DNA from: JAZGBC01 sp036444495 | GTDB taxonomy: Bacteria; Pseudomonadota; Alphaproteobacteria; Kiloniellales; J153 | Assembly (NCBI GenBank): GCA_036444495.1 | Contig: JAZGBC010000168.1 | Coordinates: 1-14,336, forward strand | DNA length: 14,336 nt | Direction: 5' to 3' | Shown: piece after piece, positions 1 through 6,662 of the stretch | How positions within the stretch are numbered: position 1 is the stretch's first letter | Layout: each line of letters opens with the position of its first letter | Notes under the pieces: generated by a model | Seen by the model: the letters and a program-made list of their open reading frames with translations, nothing else | The model's database searches: none | Told to the model about the DNA's origin: nothing | Program-made: the position numbers and the translations under genes

Positions 1-1544
<1,544 letters not shown>

Positions 1545-1578
1545 ACCGCCGGCCGTAACGCGGCAAGGCAACCAAGGC

Positions 1579-1608
1579 GGGCCGGCCCACGCGCCGGCCC
1601 CTTCGTTT
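1579..1608 (+). terminator. Rho-independent terminator after acs
   Basis: An 8-bp perfect GC stem (1579-1586 with 1593-1600) encloses a 6-nt loop and is followed by the T-rich CTTCGTTT. It lies 35 bp after the acs stop and before the next gene's RBS. The U tract is interrupted, so efficiency is uncertain. Confidence 0.6.
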
Positions 1609-1638
1609 GCCGGCCAGACAACATAGGGAGACCGATCC

Positions 1639-2316
1639 ATGACTCCGCCCGATGAGGGGCAGTTGCCCGACTTCACGTCCACGAAACGCACGCGGGTCAA
1701 GCGCCAACACGAGCGCGCCCACTACGACCGCGAGACGGTCTACGGCATCCTGGACGCCGGGCTGGTCTGTCACGTGGGCTACGTGATCGACGGGCAGCCC
1801 TACGTCACCCCCACCGCCTATTGGCGCGAGGGGGACCGGGTCTATTGGCACGGCTCCTCGGCCAGCAGGATGCTGCGCAACCTGGAGAAGGGGGTACCGG
1901 TCTGCTTTACGGTATCTTTCCTGGACGGTTTGGTCCTGGCGCGCTCGGGCTTCCACTCCTCGATCAACTACCGCTCGGTCATGGCTTTCGGCACGGCGGA
2001 AATGGTGACCGGCGAGGCCGAGAAGCTGGCCGCGCTCGAGGCCTTCCAGGAGCGCCTGACACCCGGGCGCTGGGCCGAGCTGAGGCCCGTGAGCAAGCAG
2101 GAGCTCAAGGGAACCACGGTGATGTGGCTCGCACTCGACGAGGCCGTGGCAAAGGTTCGCCCGGGCCCGCCATCGGACGACGAGGAGGATTACGATCTCT
2201 CCGTCTGGGCCGGCGTCGTGCCCATCCGCCGGGTGGTGGATCCGCCCGAGGACGACCCGCGCCTCGGGCCCGGCATCGCCCAGCCCGATTACCTGAAGAA
2301 GGTCCGGATCGGCTAA
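1639..2316 (+). CDS. PNPOx-like flavin-nucleotide-binding protein
   Basis: A 225-residue protein of the pyridoxamine 5'-phosphate oxidase-like split-barrel superfamily (Putative_PNPOx / NimA-like group, PF12900 type). Members bind FMN or a related cofactor, but most have no assigned substrate. The sequence shows the group's pattern: a start of the barrel near LDAGLVCHVGYVIDGQPYVTPTAYWREGDRVYWHG, then SSASRMLRNLEKGVPVCFTV, then HSSINYRSVMAFGTAEMV, then the C-terminal DLSVWAGVVPI segment common in these proteins. There is no signal peptide or membrane segment, so it should be cytoplasmic. The start is supported by GGGAG at 1626-1630, 8 nt before the ATG. It is probably monocistronic, since a terminator precedes it and its stop overlaps the convergent cytochrome gene. 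Enzymatic role unknown. Confidence 0.88.
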   Translation: MTPPDEGQLPDFTSTKRTRVKRQHERAHYDRETVYGILDAGLVCHVGYVIDGQPYVTPTAYWREGDRVYWHGSSASRMLRNLEKGVPVCFTVSFLDGLVLARSGFHSSINYRSVMAFGTAEMVTGEAEKLAALEAFQERLTPGRWAELRPVSKQELKGTTVMWLALDEAVAKVRPGPPSDDEEDYDLSVWAGVVPIRRVVDPPEDDPRLGPGIAQPDYLKKVRIG

Positions 2317-2786
2317 TTGCCTTTCCGGGCGCGGGCGGTGATATCGGCCTGGCGGCGGCGGATGTCGGGCGGCCAGCGCGACTTGATGAAATCCAGCACC
2401 GCCCCGATCTCCTCGTCGCCCAGTACCTCGCCGAAGCCGATCATGGCGGTCTTGTAGTCCGCCCCGGCGAGGGCCGCGGTGCCGTACTTCGTTATAAAGA
2501 AGAGCTGCTCGTCCGGGTGGTGCCAGGTGTGGCCGGTCGCATCGTGGGGCGGGCCGGGCAGGAGCCCATCGGCCCCGCGCTGGCGCCAGTTGGGCTGGCC
2601 CTCCAGCTCAGCCCCGTGGCAGGCCGCGCACTGCTCCCCGTAGACCTGCCGGCCAAGGGCCAGGCGCTCGGGGCTGGGCCCCGACTCCCCGTCCTCCATC
2701 AGGCGGCCCAAGGCAATGATCCCGCCGGCCACGAGCAGGCCGACCACAAGAACCGCGGGCAGCGCCCGTTTCAGGTTGGATGACAT
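2313..2786 (-). CDS. Membrane-anchored monohaem cytochrome c
   Basis: A 157-residue class I c-type cytochrome that probably carries electrons on the periplasmic face of the inner membrane; partners are unknown. Residues 8-29 form a hydrophobic signal-anchor, the haem motif CAACH is at 53-57, and Met115 in AMIGFG fits as the distal ligand ahead of the C-terminal helix EEIGAVLDFIKSRW. The start at 2786 is preferred over an in-frame one at 2861: AAGGGAG (2796-2802 on this strand) lies 9 nt upstream, and the residues added by the longer version are Pro/Arg-rich and precede the membrane helix. The C-terminus (DIRRRQADITARARKGN) is basic. The stop overlaps the stop of the facing PNPOx-like gene by 4 bp. 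Confidence 0.9.
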   Translation of the reverse strand: MSSNLKRALPAVLVVGLLVAGGIIALGRLMEDGESGPSPERLALGRQVYGEQCAACHGAELEGQPNWRQRGADGLLPGPPHDATGHTWHHPDEQLFFITKYGTAALAGADYKTAMIGFGEVLGDEEIGAVLDFIKSRWPPDIRRRQADITARARKGN

Positions 2787-2832
2787 GGGCTCCCTCTCCC
2801 TTGTCCCGGGACTCGATTCCCGAGGAGGCGCG

Positions 2833-2861
2833 ATTGCAGGGTCCGGTGGGGCCAAAGTCAA
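2833..2861 (-). promoter_or_regulatory. Possible promoter of the cytochrome c gene
   Basis: On the minus strand, TTGACT (2856-2861) and TGCAAT (2833-2838) are separated by 17 bp, giving a start near 2826 and a leader of about 40 nt. The -10 match is mediocre, so this is tentative. Confidence 0.35.
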
Positions 2862-2964
2862 GGCGCAAGTAGCCCGTTTGGAGGCAGATTCCGGCCTAGC
2901 CGGGGCACCCCTCCCCAGGGCCAGCGGACGCCCGGGAGCCCGGCCGGAGGGCCGCCGCCGGGAC

Positions 2965-3120
2965 TGCTAAAGCGTTGAAATCACTGGAGTGTATTTAGAG
3001 TATTTATTTAAAATTAGAGCTTTTATTTACTAGATAATACATTCTCAATACTTGTTTTAATTCAAATTGTATAGGAAAATACTTGACATTGCTTGCCAAA
3101 TCAAGTATTTTCATCCTATG
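2965..3120. promoter_or_regulatory. AT-rich island with repeated AATACTTG half-sites
   Basis: About 155 bp is strongly AT-rich against GC-rich flanks, with runs such as TTTATTTAAAATTAGAGC. The octamer AATACTTG occurs at 3047-3054 and 3078-3085, and inverted (CAAGTATT) at 3102-3109. The two direct copies are 31 bp apart, close to three helical turns. A related GTATTT lies near 3000. This looks like a multi-site operator region; the regulator is unknown. Confidence 0.55.
3071..3119. promoter_or_regulatory. Symmetric overlapping divergent promoter within a large dyad
   Basis: The arms AAAATACTTGA (3076-3086) and TCAAGTATTTT (3101-3111) are perfectly complementary, as are ATAGG (3071-3075) and CCTAT (3115-3119); an extra CAT sits between them on the right. 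On the plus strand, TTGACA (3083-3088), a 17-bp spacer and TATTTT (3106-3111) form a near-consensus sigma-70 promoter with a start at about 3118. By symmetry the minus strand has TTGATT (3099-3104), 17 bp and TATTTT (3076-3081), firing left at about 3069. A protein on the dyad would cover both promoters. Confidence 0.65.
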
Positions 3121-3327
3121 CAAGTAGCTAATCCCCTTGTGCCCTCTGCTGTAGGGAGCTCGGGTGCCGCGCCGGCGCTAGTCGCCAACGCGCCCCATGT
3201 GCCCGATAGCAGCAGGCCCCAGACCCCGCGGCCCGTGACGGGCAGCAGAGAGACCGACCGCGAGCGCTCGGATGGTGACCGCCCTCGCTCGGAACGGCGC
3301 GGCAGCCGCGTGGATATCCGGGTCTAG
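3118..3327 (+). CDS. Possible 69-residue small disordered protein
   Basis: I do not recognise this protein. The ATG at 3118 coincides with the predicted transcription start of the strong promoter just upstream, so the mRNA would be leaderless; no RBS is possible in that case. The protein starts MQVANPLVPSAVG, is rich in Pro, Ser, Ala and Arg, carries a charged stretch (SRETDRERSDGDRPRSERR), and ends RGSRVDIRV. No signal peptide or membrane helix is visible, and it is probably disordered. An upstream in-frame start at 3067 is unlikely because it precedes the promoter. Support is the promoter position and the open frame after an AT-rich island; against it are the low complexity and lack of known family. 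The alternative is a non-coding transcript. Confidence 0.45.
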   Translation: MQVANPLVPSAVGSSGAAPALVANAPHVPDSSRPQTPRPVTGSRETDRERSDGDRPRSERRGSRVDIRV

Positions 3328-3351
3328 TGACTCCTAACCCGAGGGCATGAT

Positions 3352-3379
3352 CTTAAAGGCCCGGACCCGAACGGGGGCC
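3352..3379 (-). terminator. Probable terminator after the thermonuclease gene
   Basis: On the minus strand GGCCC (3375-3379) pairs with GGGCC (3358-3362), with CCG/CGG pairing inside, and the stem is followed by TTTAAG (3352-3357). It lies about 30 bp past the stop codon at 3410. The U tract is short. Confidence 0.4.
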
Positions 3380-3409
3380 GGCGGCCGGCTGTTTGCGTCC
3401 TGATCCCGC

Positions 3410-3928
3410 CTAATCTGCTTGAACCTCCTGGCACCAGGTGACCCGGCTACCCCCGGCATAGGGGCGCGCCAGGCCCGCCCCCATCAGGCCGCGCCCCAGG
3501 TCCGCCCCGTCCAGGGTCTCGACCCGGGCGAGCACCCGGCCGGCATACTTGCCATAGCGGATATCGTGCAGCTGGACCTCCACGGCCACGCCGTCCCGAG
3601 GCGCCAAGCGGACCGCGAGATAGTCCCGCGCCGCCGAGGCCAGTTCACGCTCCCGCTCGCAGCGGCCCCGGAGTTCGGGCGCATCCACCCCGGCGAGGCG
3701 CACGCGGGCGAAGACCTCCTGGTCCAGCCAGATCGCGGCGCGGACCTCGATGGTGTCCCCGTCGACCACCGAGAGCACCCGGGCCCGGACCGGCCCGGCC
3801 AAGCGGTCCTGGGCCCGCGGCGCTCCCCCGGCAAGAATCATCCCGGCGATGAGAAAGGGGGCCAGCAAAAGAGTGCCGATGGGCCCGGCCCGGCCCCCGG
3901 GACGCCTATCCGCCCACCTGGGTAACAA
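3410..3928 (-). CDS. Secreted thermonuclease-like (SNase) protein
   Basis: A 172-residue protein with a staphylococcal-nuclease-type domain, predicted to be exported. An Arg-rich N-terminus and a hydrophobic stretch (about residues 19-35) form a signal peptide or anchor. The SNase motifs are present: VDGDT at 55-59, RLAGVDAPE (Arg77, Asp82, Glu85) and YAGR (Arg131), matching the catalytic Arg/Asp/Glu/Arg positions of the family. Activity would be Ca-dependent phosphodiester cleavage of DNA or RNA, but many bacterial homologues are untested. Cys90 and Cys166 could form a disulfide. The start is an unusual TTG, the only usable start that keeps the full signal region; GGAGG lies 9 nt upstream. 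A 12-codon ATG frame (3906-3944) overlaps this start in another frame. A probable promoter sits at 4040-4068. Confidence 0.8.
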   Translation of the reverse strand: MLPRWADRRPGGRAGPIGTLLLAPFLIAGMILAGGAPRAQDRLAGPVRARVLSVVDGDTIEVRAAIWLDQEVFARVRLAGVDAPELRGRCERERELASAARDYLAVRLAPRDGVAVEVQLHDIRYGKYAGRVLARVETLDGADLGRGLMGAGLARPYAGGSRVTWCQEVQAD

Positions 3929-3944
3929 ACTCGACCTCCGCCAT
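3906..3944 (-). other. Short overlapping frame at the thermonuclease start
   Basis: ATG at 3944 opens a 12-codon frame (MAEVEFVTQVGG, then TAG) that overlaps the TTG start of the thermonuclease gene in a different frame. It may be a leader peptide with translational coupling, chance, or the true N-terminus displaced by a single-base indel. It has no strong RBS of its own. Confidence 0.25.
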
Positions 3945-4006
3945 CAGCACAGAGACCCCAGCGTCGAGATTCCGCAGCTGTCTACTCTTATTACGTGTTA
4001 TTCTAT

Positions 4007-4037
4007 TTTATAATACACGATACAGCTTTATTATAAA
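4007..4037. repeat. AT-only inverted repeat in the thermonuclease leader
   Basis: TTTATAATA (4007-4015) and TATTATAAA (4029-4037) are perfect inverted repeats around a 13-nt loop. They lie just downstream of the predicted -10 box for the leftward promoter, where an operator or a leader hairpin would sit. Confidence 0.55.
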
Positions 4038-4039
4038 GG

Positions 4040-4068
4040 ATTATATGTCTAAATTGGGAACCTAACAA
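4040..4068 (-). promoter_or_regulatory. Probable promoter of the thermonuclease gene
   Basis: On the minus strand TTGTTA (4063-4068), a 17-bp spacer and a perfect TATAAT (4040-4045) give a start at about 4033 and a leader of about 105 nt. The -35 box overlaps the hairpin at 4061-4085. Confidence 0.5.
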
Positions 4069-4085
4069 GAACAGTTTCTTGTTGG
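4061..4085. repeat. Hairpin between the SDHAF4-like and thermonuclease genes
   Basis: AACAAGAA (4064-4071) and TTCTTGTT (4076-4083) pair across a 4-nt loop and extend outward through CC/GG with one G-U wobble when read on the plus strand. No clear U tract follows on either strand, so a terminator role is uncertain. A second, GC-rich hairpin (4120-4141) lies between this and the stop of the SDHAF4-like gene. Nothing else is seen in 4086-4173. Confidence 0.45.
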
Positions 4086-4173
4086 GCTCTCTTTGAGCGG
4101 CGCGACGGCTGCAACGCGAGACTTGGCCGGCGGCCATAGTCCTTATGGGAACGATGGGTATGGAATCGGCGAC

Positions 4174-4431
4174 TCAGAAGTCGACGCAGATGCCCTTGCG
4201 CTCCCAGTCACCGTAGCGAGTGGGTTCGGGCCCGCTGGGTCCGCCCCGCTCCTTGGGTCCCTCGGCGGGTCCCTCGGCGGGTCCCTCGGCGGGTCCCTCG
4301 GCGGCCGGCGGGCGGCCTCTGGCAACGGGCGCCGCGGCACGCGGAGCCGGGTTGGGCGGCGCCATGAGTTCCGGGGCCCGCGCCGCGATGCGCGCCGGCT
4401 TGGGCGAATGGCTGACGAAGCGCCGGGTCAT
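4174..4431 (-). CDS. SDHAF4-like (DUF1674) succinate dehydrogenase assembly protein
   Basis: An 85-residue protein whose C-terminus, KERGGPSGPEPTRYGDWER followed by KGICVDF, is the hallmark of the DUF1674/SDHAF4 family. Eukaryotic SDHAF4 binds the flavinylated SDH flavoprotein subunit and aids complex II assembly; the same role here is inferred. The N-terminal half is Ala/Pro/Arg-rich and probably disordered, and carries four AEGP repeats (4255-4302). The start at 4431 is chosen as the first ATG giving a family-like length, but its purine tract is very close to the ATG; an ATG at 4365 would give 63 residues. The gene is divergent from rsmB with 82 bp between them, a neighbourhood I associate with alphaproteobacteria. 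Larger frames on the opposite strand here are shadows. Confidence 0.85.
   Translation of the reverse strand: MTRRFVSHSPKPARIAARAPELMAPPNPAPRAAAPVARGRPPAAEGPAEGPAEGPAEGPKERGGPSGPEPTRYGDWERKGICVDF
4255..4302. repeat. Four perfect 12-bp tandem repeats in the SDHAF4-like gene
   Basis: The unit GGGTCCCTCGGC occurs four times without error (4255, 4267, 4279, 4291). On the minus strand each copy encodes AEGP, so copy number changes preserve the frame. The repeats lie in the linker directly before the conserved C-terminal motif. Confidence 0.97.
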
Positions 4432-4513
4432 GCCCCTGATATGGCATGCGCCGGCCCTAGCGCCAAGGCTTGGCGCGTGACCGGGCGCAGCCGGCGTGCG
4501 AGCATCGCCCGCC

Positions 4514-5827
4514 ATGGCCCTCAGCAAGACCGACCCCCGTACACTCGCCCTCGGCCTGCTCGGCGAGGTGCTCAGCGGCGGCCGGCCACTCGACGAGGCC
4601 CTGGCCGGCAGCACCACCCTGGCCCAATTGGAGCGGCGGGATCGGGCCTTCCTGCGCCGGCTCCTCGCCACCAGCCTGCGCCGCCTGGGCCAGATCGATG
4701 CGCTGATCGAGCACTGCCTGGAGCGGCCCTTGAAGCCGAAGCTCGCCGGCGTGCGCGACATCCTGCGCCTGGGTGCCGCCCAACTCGTCTTCCTGGAGAC
4801 GCCCGCCCATGCCGCGGTCAGCACTTCGGTGGCGCTCACCGAGGGGCCCCGCCTGAGTTCCCATAAGGGCCTGATCAATGCCGTCCTGCGTCGCCTCGCC
4901 CGCGAGGGAGCAGCCCTCGCCGCCGCCCAGGACGCAGCCCGGTTGAACACGCCCGACTGGCTCTGGCGGTCCTGGACCACGGCCTACGGCGAGGCCGCCA
5001 CCCGCGCCATCGCCGAGGTCCATCTGCTGGACCCGCCGCTGGACATCAGCCTGAAGGCCGGCCCGGACGCCCCCGCCGATGCAGCGGGCTGGGCCGCGCG
5101 CCTGGGAGCTGCGCGCCTGCCCACCGGGTCGCTGCGCCTACCCAGCGGCACGGGTGAGATCGGCGCGCTTGCCGGCTTCGACGAGGGCGTCTGGTGGGTG
5201 CAGGACGCAGCCGCCGCCCTGCCCGCGCGCCTCTTGGGGCCGGTCGCGGGCAAGCGGGTTATCGACCTCTGCGCCGCGCCGGGCGGCAAGGCGGCCCAAC
5301 TGGCCGCCGCCGGGGCCCGGGTCACGGCGCTGGAGCAGGCGCCCGCGCGCATGAGGCGCCTGGGGGAGAACTTGCGCCGCCTGGGGCTGGCCGCCGAACT
5401 GGTCACCGCCGATGCCGCCGCCTGGCGCCCGCAGGAGCCGGCCGAGGCGGTTCTGCTCGATGCCCCTTGCAGCGCCACGGGCACTATCCGCCGCCACCCG
5501 GACATCCCCTGGCTCAAGCAGGAGGGTGACCTGGAGGGGCTGACCCGGCTGCAGGACCGTTTGCTCGCCGCGGCGGCGGAGATGGTGGCGCCCGGCGGCC
5601 TCCTGGTCTACGCCACCTGTTCCCTGCAGCCGGAGGAGGGCCCGGCGCGTATCGCGGCCCTGCTGGCCGGCGGCGCGCCGTTCGAGCGTATCCCAGTGAG
5701 ACCCGAGGAGCTGGACGGGCTCACCGATCTCGTCACCCCCGAGGGCGATCTGCGCACTCTGCCCTGCCATTTGGGGGAGTTGGGCGGCCTCGACGGCTTC
5801 TACGCCTGTCGCCTGCGCCGGCGTTAG
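4514..5827 (+). CDS. rsmB: 16S rRNA m5C methyltransferase, RsmB/NOP family
   Basis: A 437-residue SAM-dependent cytosine-C5 methyltransferase; E. coli RsmB modifies C967 of 16S rRNA. An N-terminal NusB-like helical domain (about residues 1-140, including KLAGVRDILRLGAAQL and HKGLINAVLRR) is followed by a Rossmann methyltransferase domain: SAM-binding LCAAPGGKA at 252-260, DAPCSATG with Cys319 (release cysteine), and YATCSLQPEEG with Cys369 (nucleophile). Both cysteines are intact. The ATG at 4514 is preferred; an in-frame GTG at 4496 would add six residues, and neither has a strong RBS. It is followed by rpe after 58 bp and probably co-transcribed. Assignment to RsmB rather than another NOP paralogue rests on the NusB-like domain and length. 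Confidence 0.93.
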   Translation: MALSKTDPRTLALGLLGEVLSGGRPLDEALAGSTTLAQLERRDRAFLRRLLATSLRRLGQIDALIEHCLERPLKPKLAGVRDILRLGAAQLVFLETPAHAAVSTSVALTEGPRLSSHKGLINAVLRRLAREGAALAAAQDAARLNTPDWLWRSWTTAYGEAATRAIAEVHLLDPPLDISLKAGPDAPADAAGWAARLGAARLPTGSLRLPSGTGEIGALAGFDEGVWWVQDAAAALPARLLGPVAGKRVIDLCAAPGGKAAQLAAAGARVTALEQAPARMRRLGENLRRLGLAAELVTADAAAWRPQEPAEAVLLDAPCSATGTIRRHPDIPWLKQEGDLEGLTRLQDRLLAAAAEMVAPGGLLVYATCSLQPEEGPARIAALLAGGAPFERIPVRPEELDGLTDLVTPEGDLRTLPCHLGELGGLDGFYACRLRRR

Positions 5828-5885
5828 GCCCTTGCTAAGTCCCGGCCTGCTTGCGGGCACACCGCCTTGCTGATACCTAGAGCCC

Positions 5886-6587
5886 ATGCAGCAGGCGGTT
5901 CGAGTCGCCCCGTCGATCCTCTCGGCCGACTTCGCCAGATTGGGCGAAGAGATCCGCGCCGTCACCGAGGCCGGCGCCGACTATATCCACATCGATGTGA
6001 TGGACGGGCACTTCGTGCCCAACATCACGCTCGGCCCGCCTGTAGTGGAAAACCTGCGCCCCCATTCCGATCTGCCCTTCGACGTGCACCTGATGATCTC
6101 GCCGGCCGACCCCTTTGTGGCGGGTTTCGCCGAGGCGGGCGCCGACATCATCACCGTGCACCCCGAGGCCGGGCCCCATCTGCACCGCACGATCCAACTC
6201 ATCAAGTCCTTCGGCAAGAAGGCCGGGATCGCGCTCAATCCCGCTACCCCGGTGGAGATCGTCGAGCCGGTGATCGAGGACCTGGACCTCATTTTGGTCA
6301 TGAGCGTCAATCCCGGATTCGGCGGCCAGAAGTTCATCCCGGGCACGTTGGGCAAGATCGAGGCGCTGCGCGCGCAGATCGACGCCCTCGGCTTGAACAT
6401 CGATCTGGAGGTGGACGGAGGGGTCAATTTCGAGACCGCCCCCCAGGCGATCGCCGCCGGCGCGGACGTGCTGGTCGCGGGATCCGCCGCCTTCAGCGGC
6501 GGCGCCGAGGCTTATTCGGAAAACATCCGCCGTCTGCGCGCCGGCGGACCGCGGGAAGTCCGCCGCTCCAGCGGCGGAGGCTGCTAG
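5886..6587 (+). CDS. rpe: Ribulose-phosphate 3-epimerase
   Basis: A 233-residue TIM-barrel enzyme that interconverts ribulose 5-phosphate and xylulose 5-phosphate in the pentose phosphate pathway and, where present, the Calvin cycle. Metal ligands and catalytic residues are in place: His35 and Asp37 in HIDVMDGHF, His68 in DVHLMI, Asp177 in LEVDGGV. The flexible loop NPGFGGQKF (142-150) and phosphate-binding VAGS (197-200) are also present. The last 15 or so residues (GPREVRRSSGGGC) form an atypical tail; part is encoded by a 9-bp GC palindrome at 6559-6578. No strong RBS precedes the ATG, which suggests reliance on read-through or coupling from rsmB. The heparinase gene follows after 75 bp. 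Confidence 0.97.
   Translation: MQQAVRVAPSILSADFARLGEEIRAVTEAGADYIHIDVMDGHFVPNITLGPPVVENLRPHSDLPFDVHLMISPADPFVAGFAEAGADIITVHPEAGPHLHRTIQLIKSFGKKAGIALNPATPVEIVEPVIEDLDLILVMSVNPGFGGQKFIPGTLGKIEALRAQIDALGLNIDLEVDGGVNFETAPQAIAAGADVLVAGSAAFSGGAEAYSENIRRLRAGGPREVRRSSGGGC
6559..6578 (+). repeat. GC palindrome in the rpe 3' end
   Basis: TCCGCCGCT and AGCGGCGGA are perfect inverted repeats around two bases, inside the last codons of rpe. A related CCGCCGC...GCGGCGG pair occurs about 75 bp earlier in the conserved part of the gene. No U tract follows, so it is not a clear terminator. Confidence 0.5.
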
Positions 6588-6662
6588 CCGCGCGCGGTTT
6601 GTCGATCCGACGGGGCTGGCGCCGCGCTTGAGTGGATTCGTGTTACGGGATCATTGCGCGAC

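Noticed and set aside
4007..4037. Insertion-sequence or MITE ends
   Set aside because: No target-site duplication or transposase, and the arms do not match the dyad at 3071-3119.
4093..4866. 257-codon plus-strand frame with GGSLGGSLGG repeats
   Set aside because: It is the shadow of the minus-strand SDHAF4-like gene and of rsmB; the repeat and C-terminal motif make family sense only on the minus strand.
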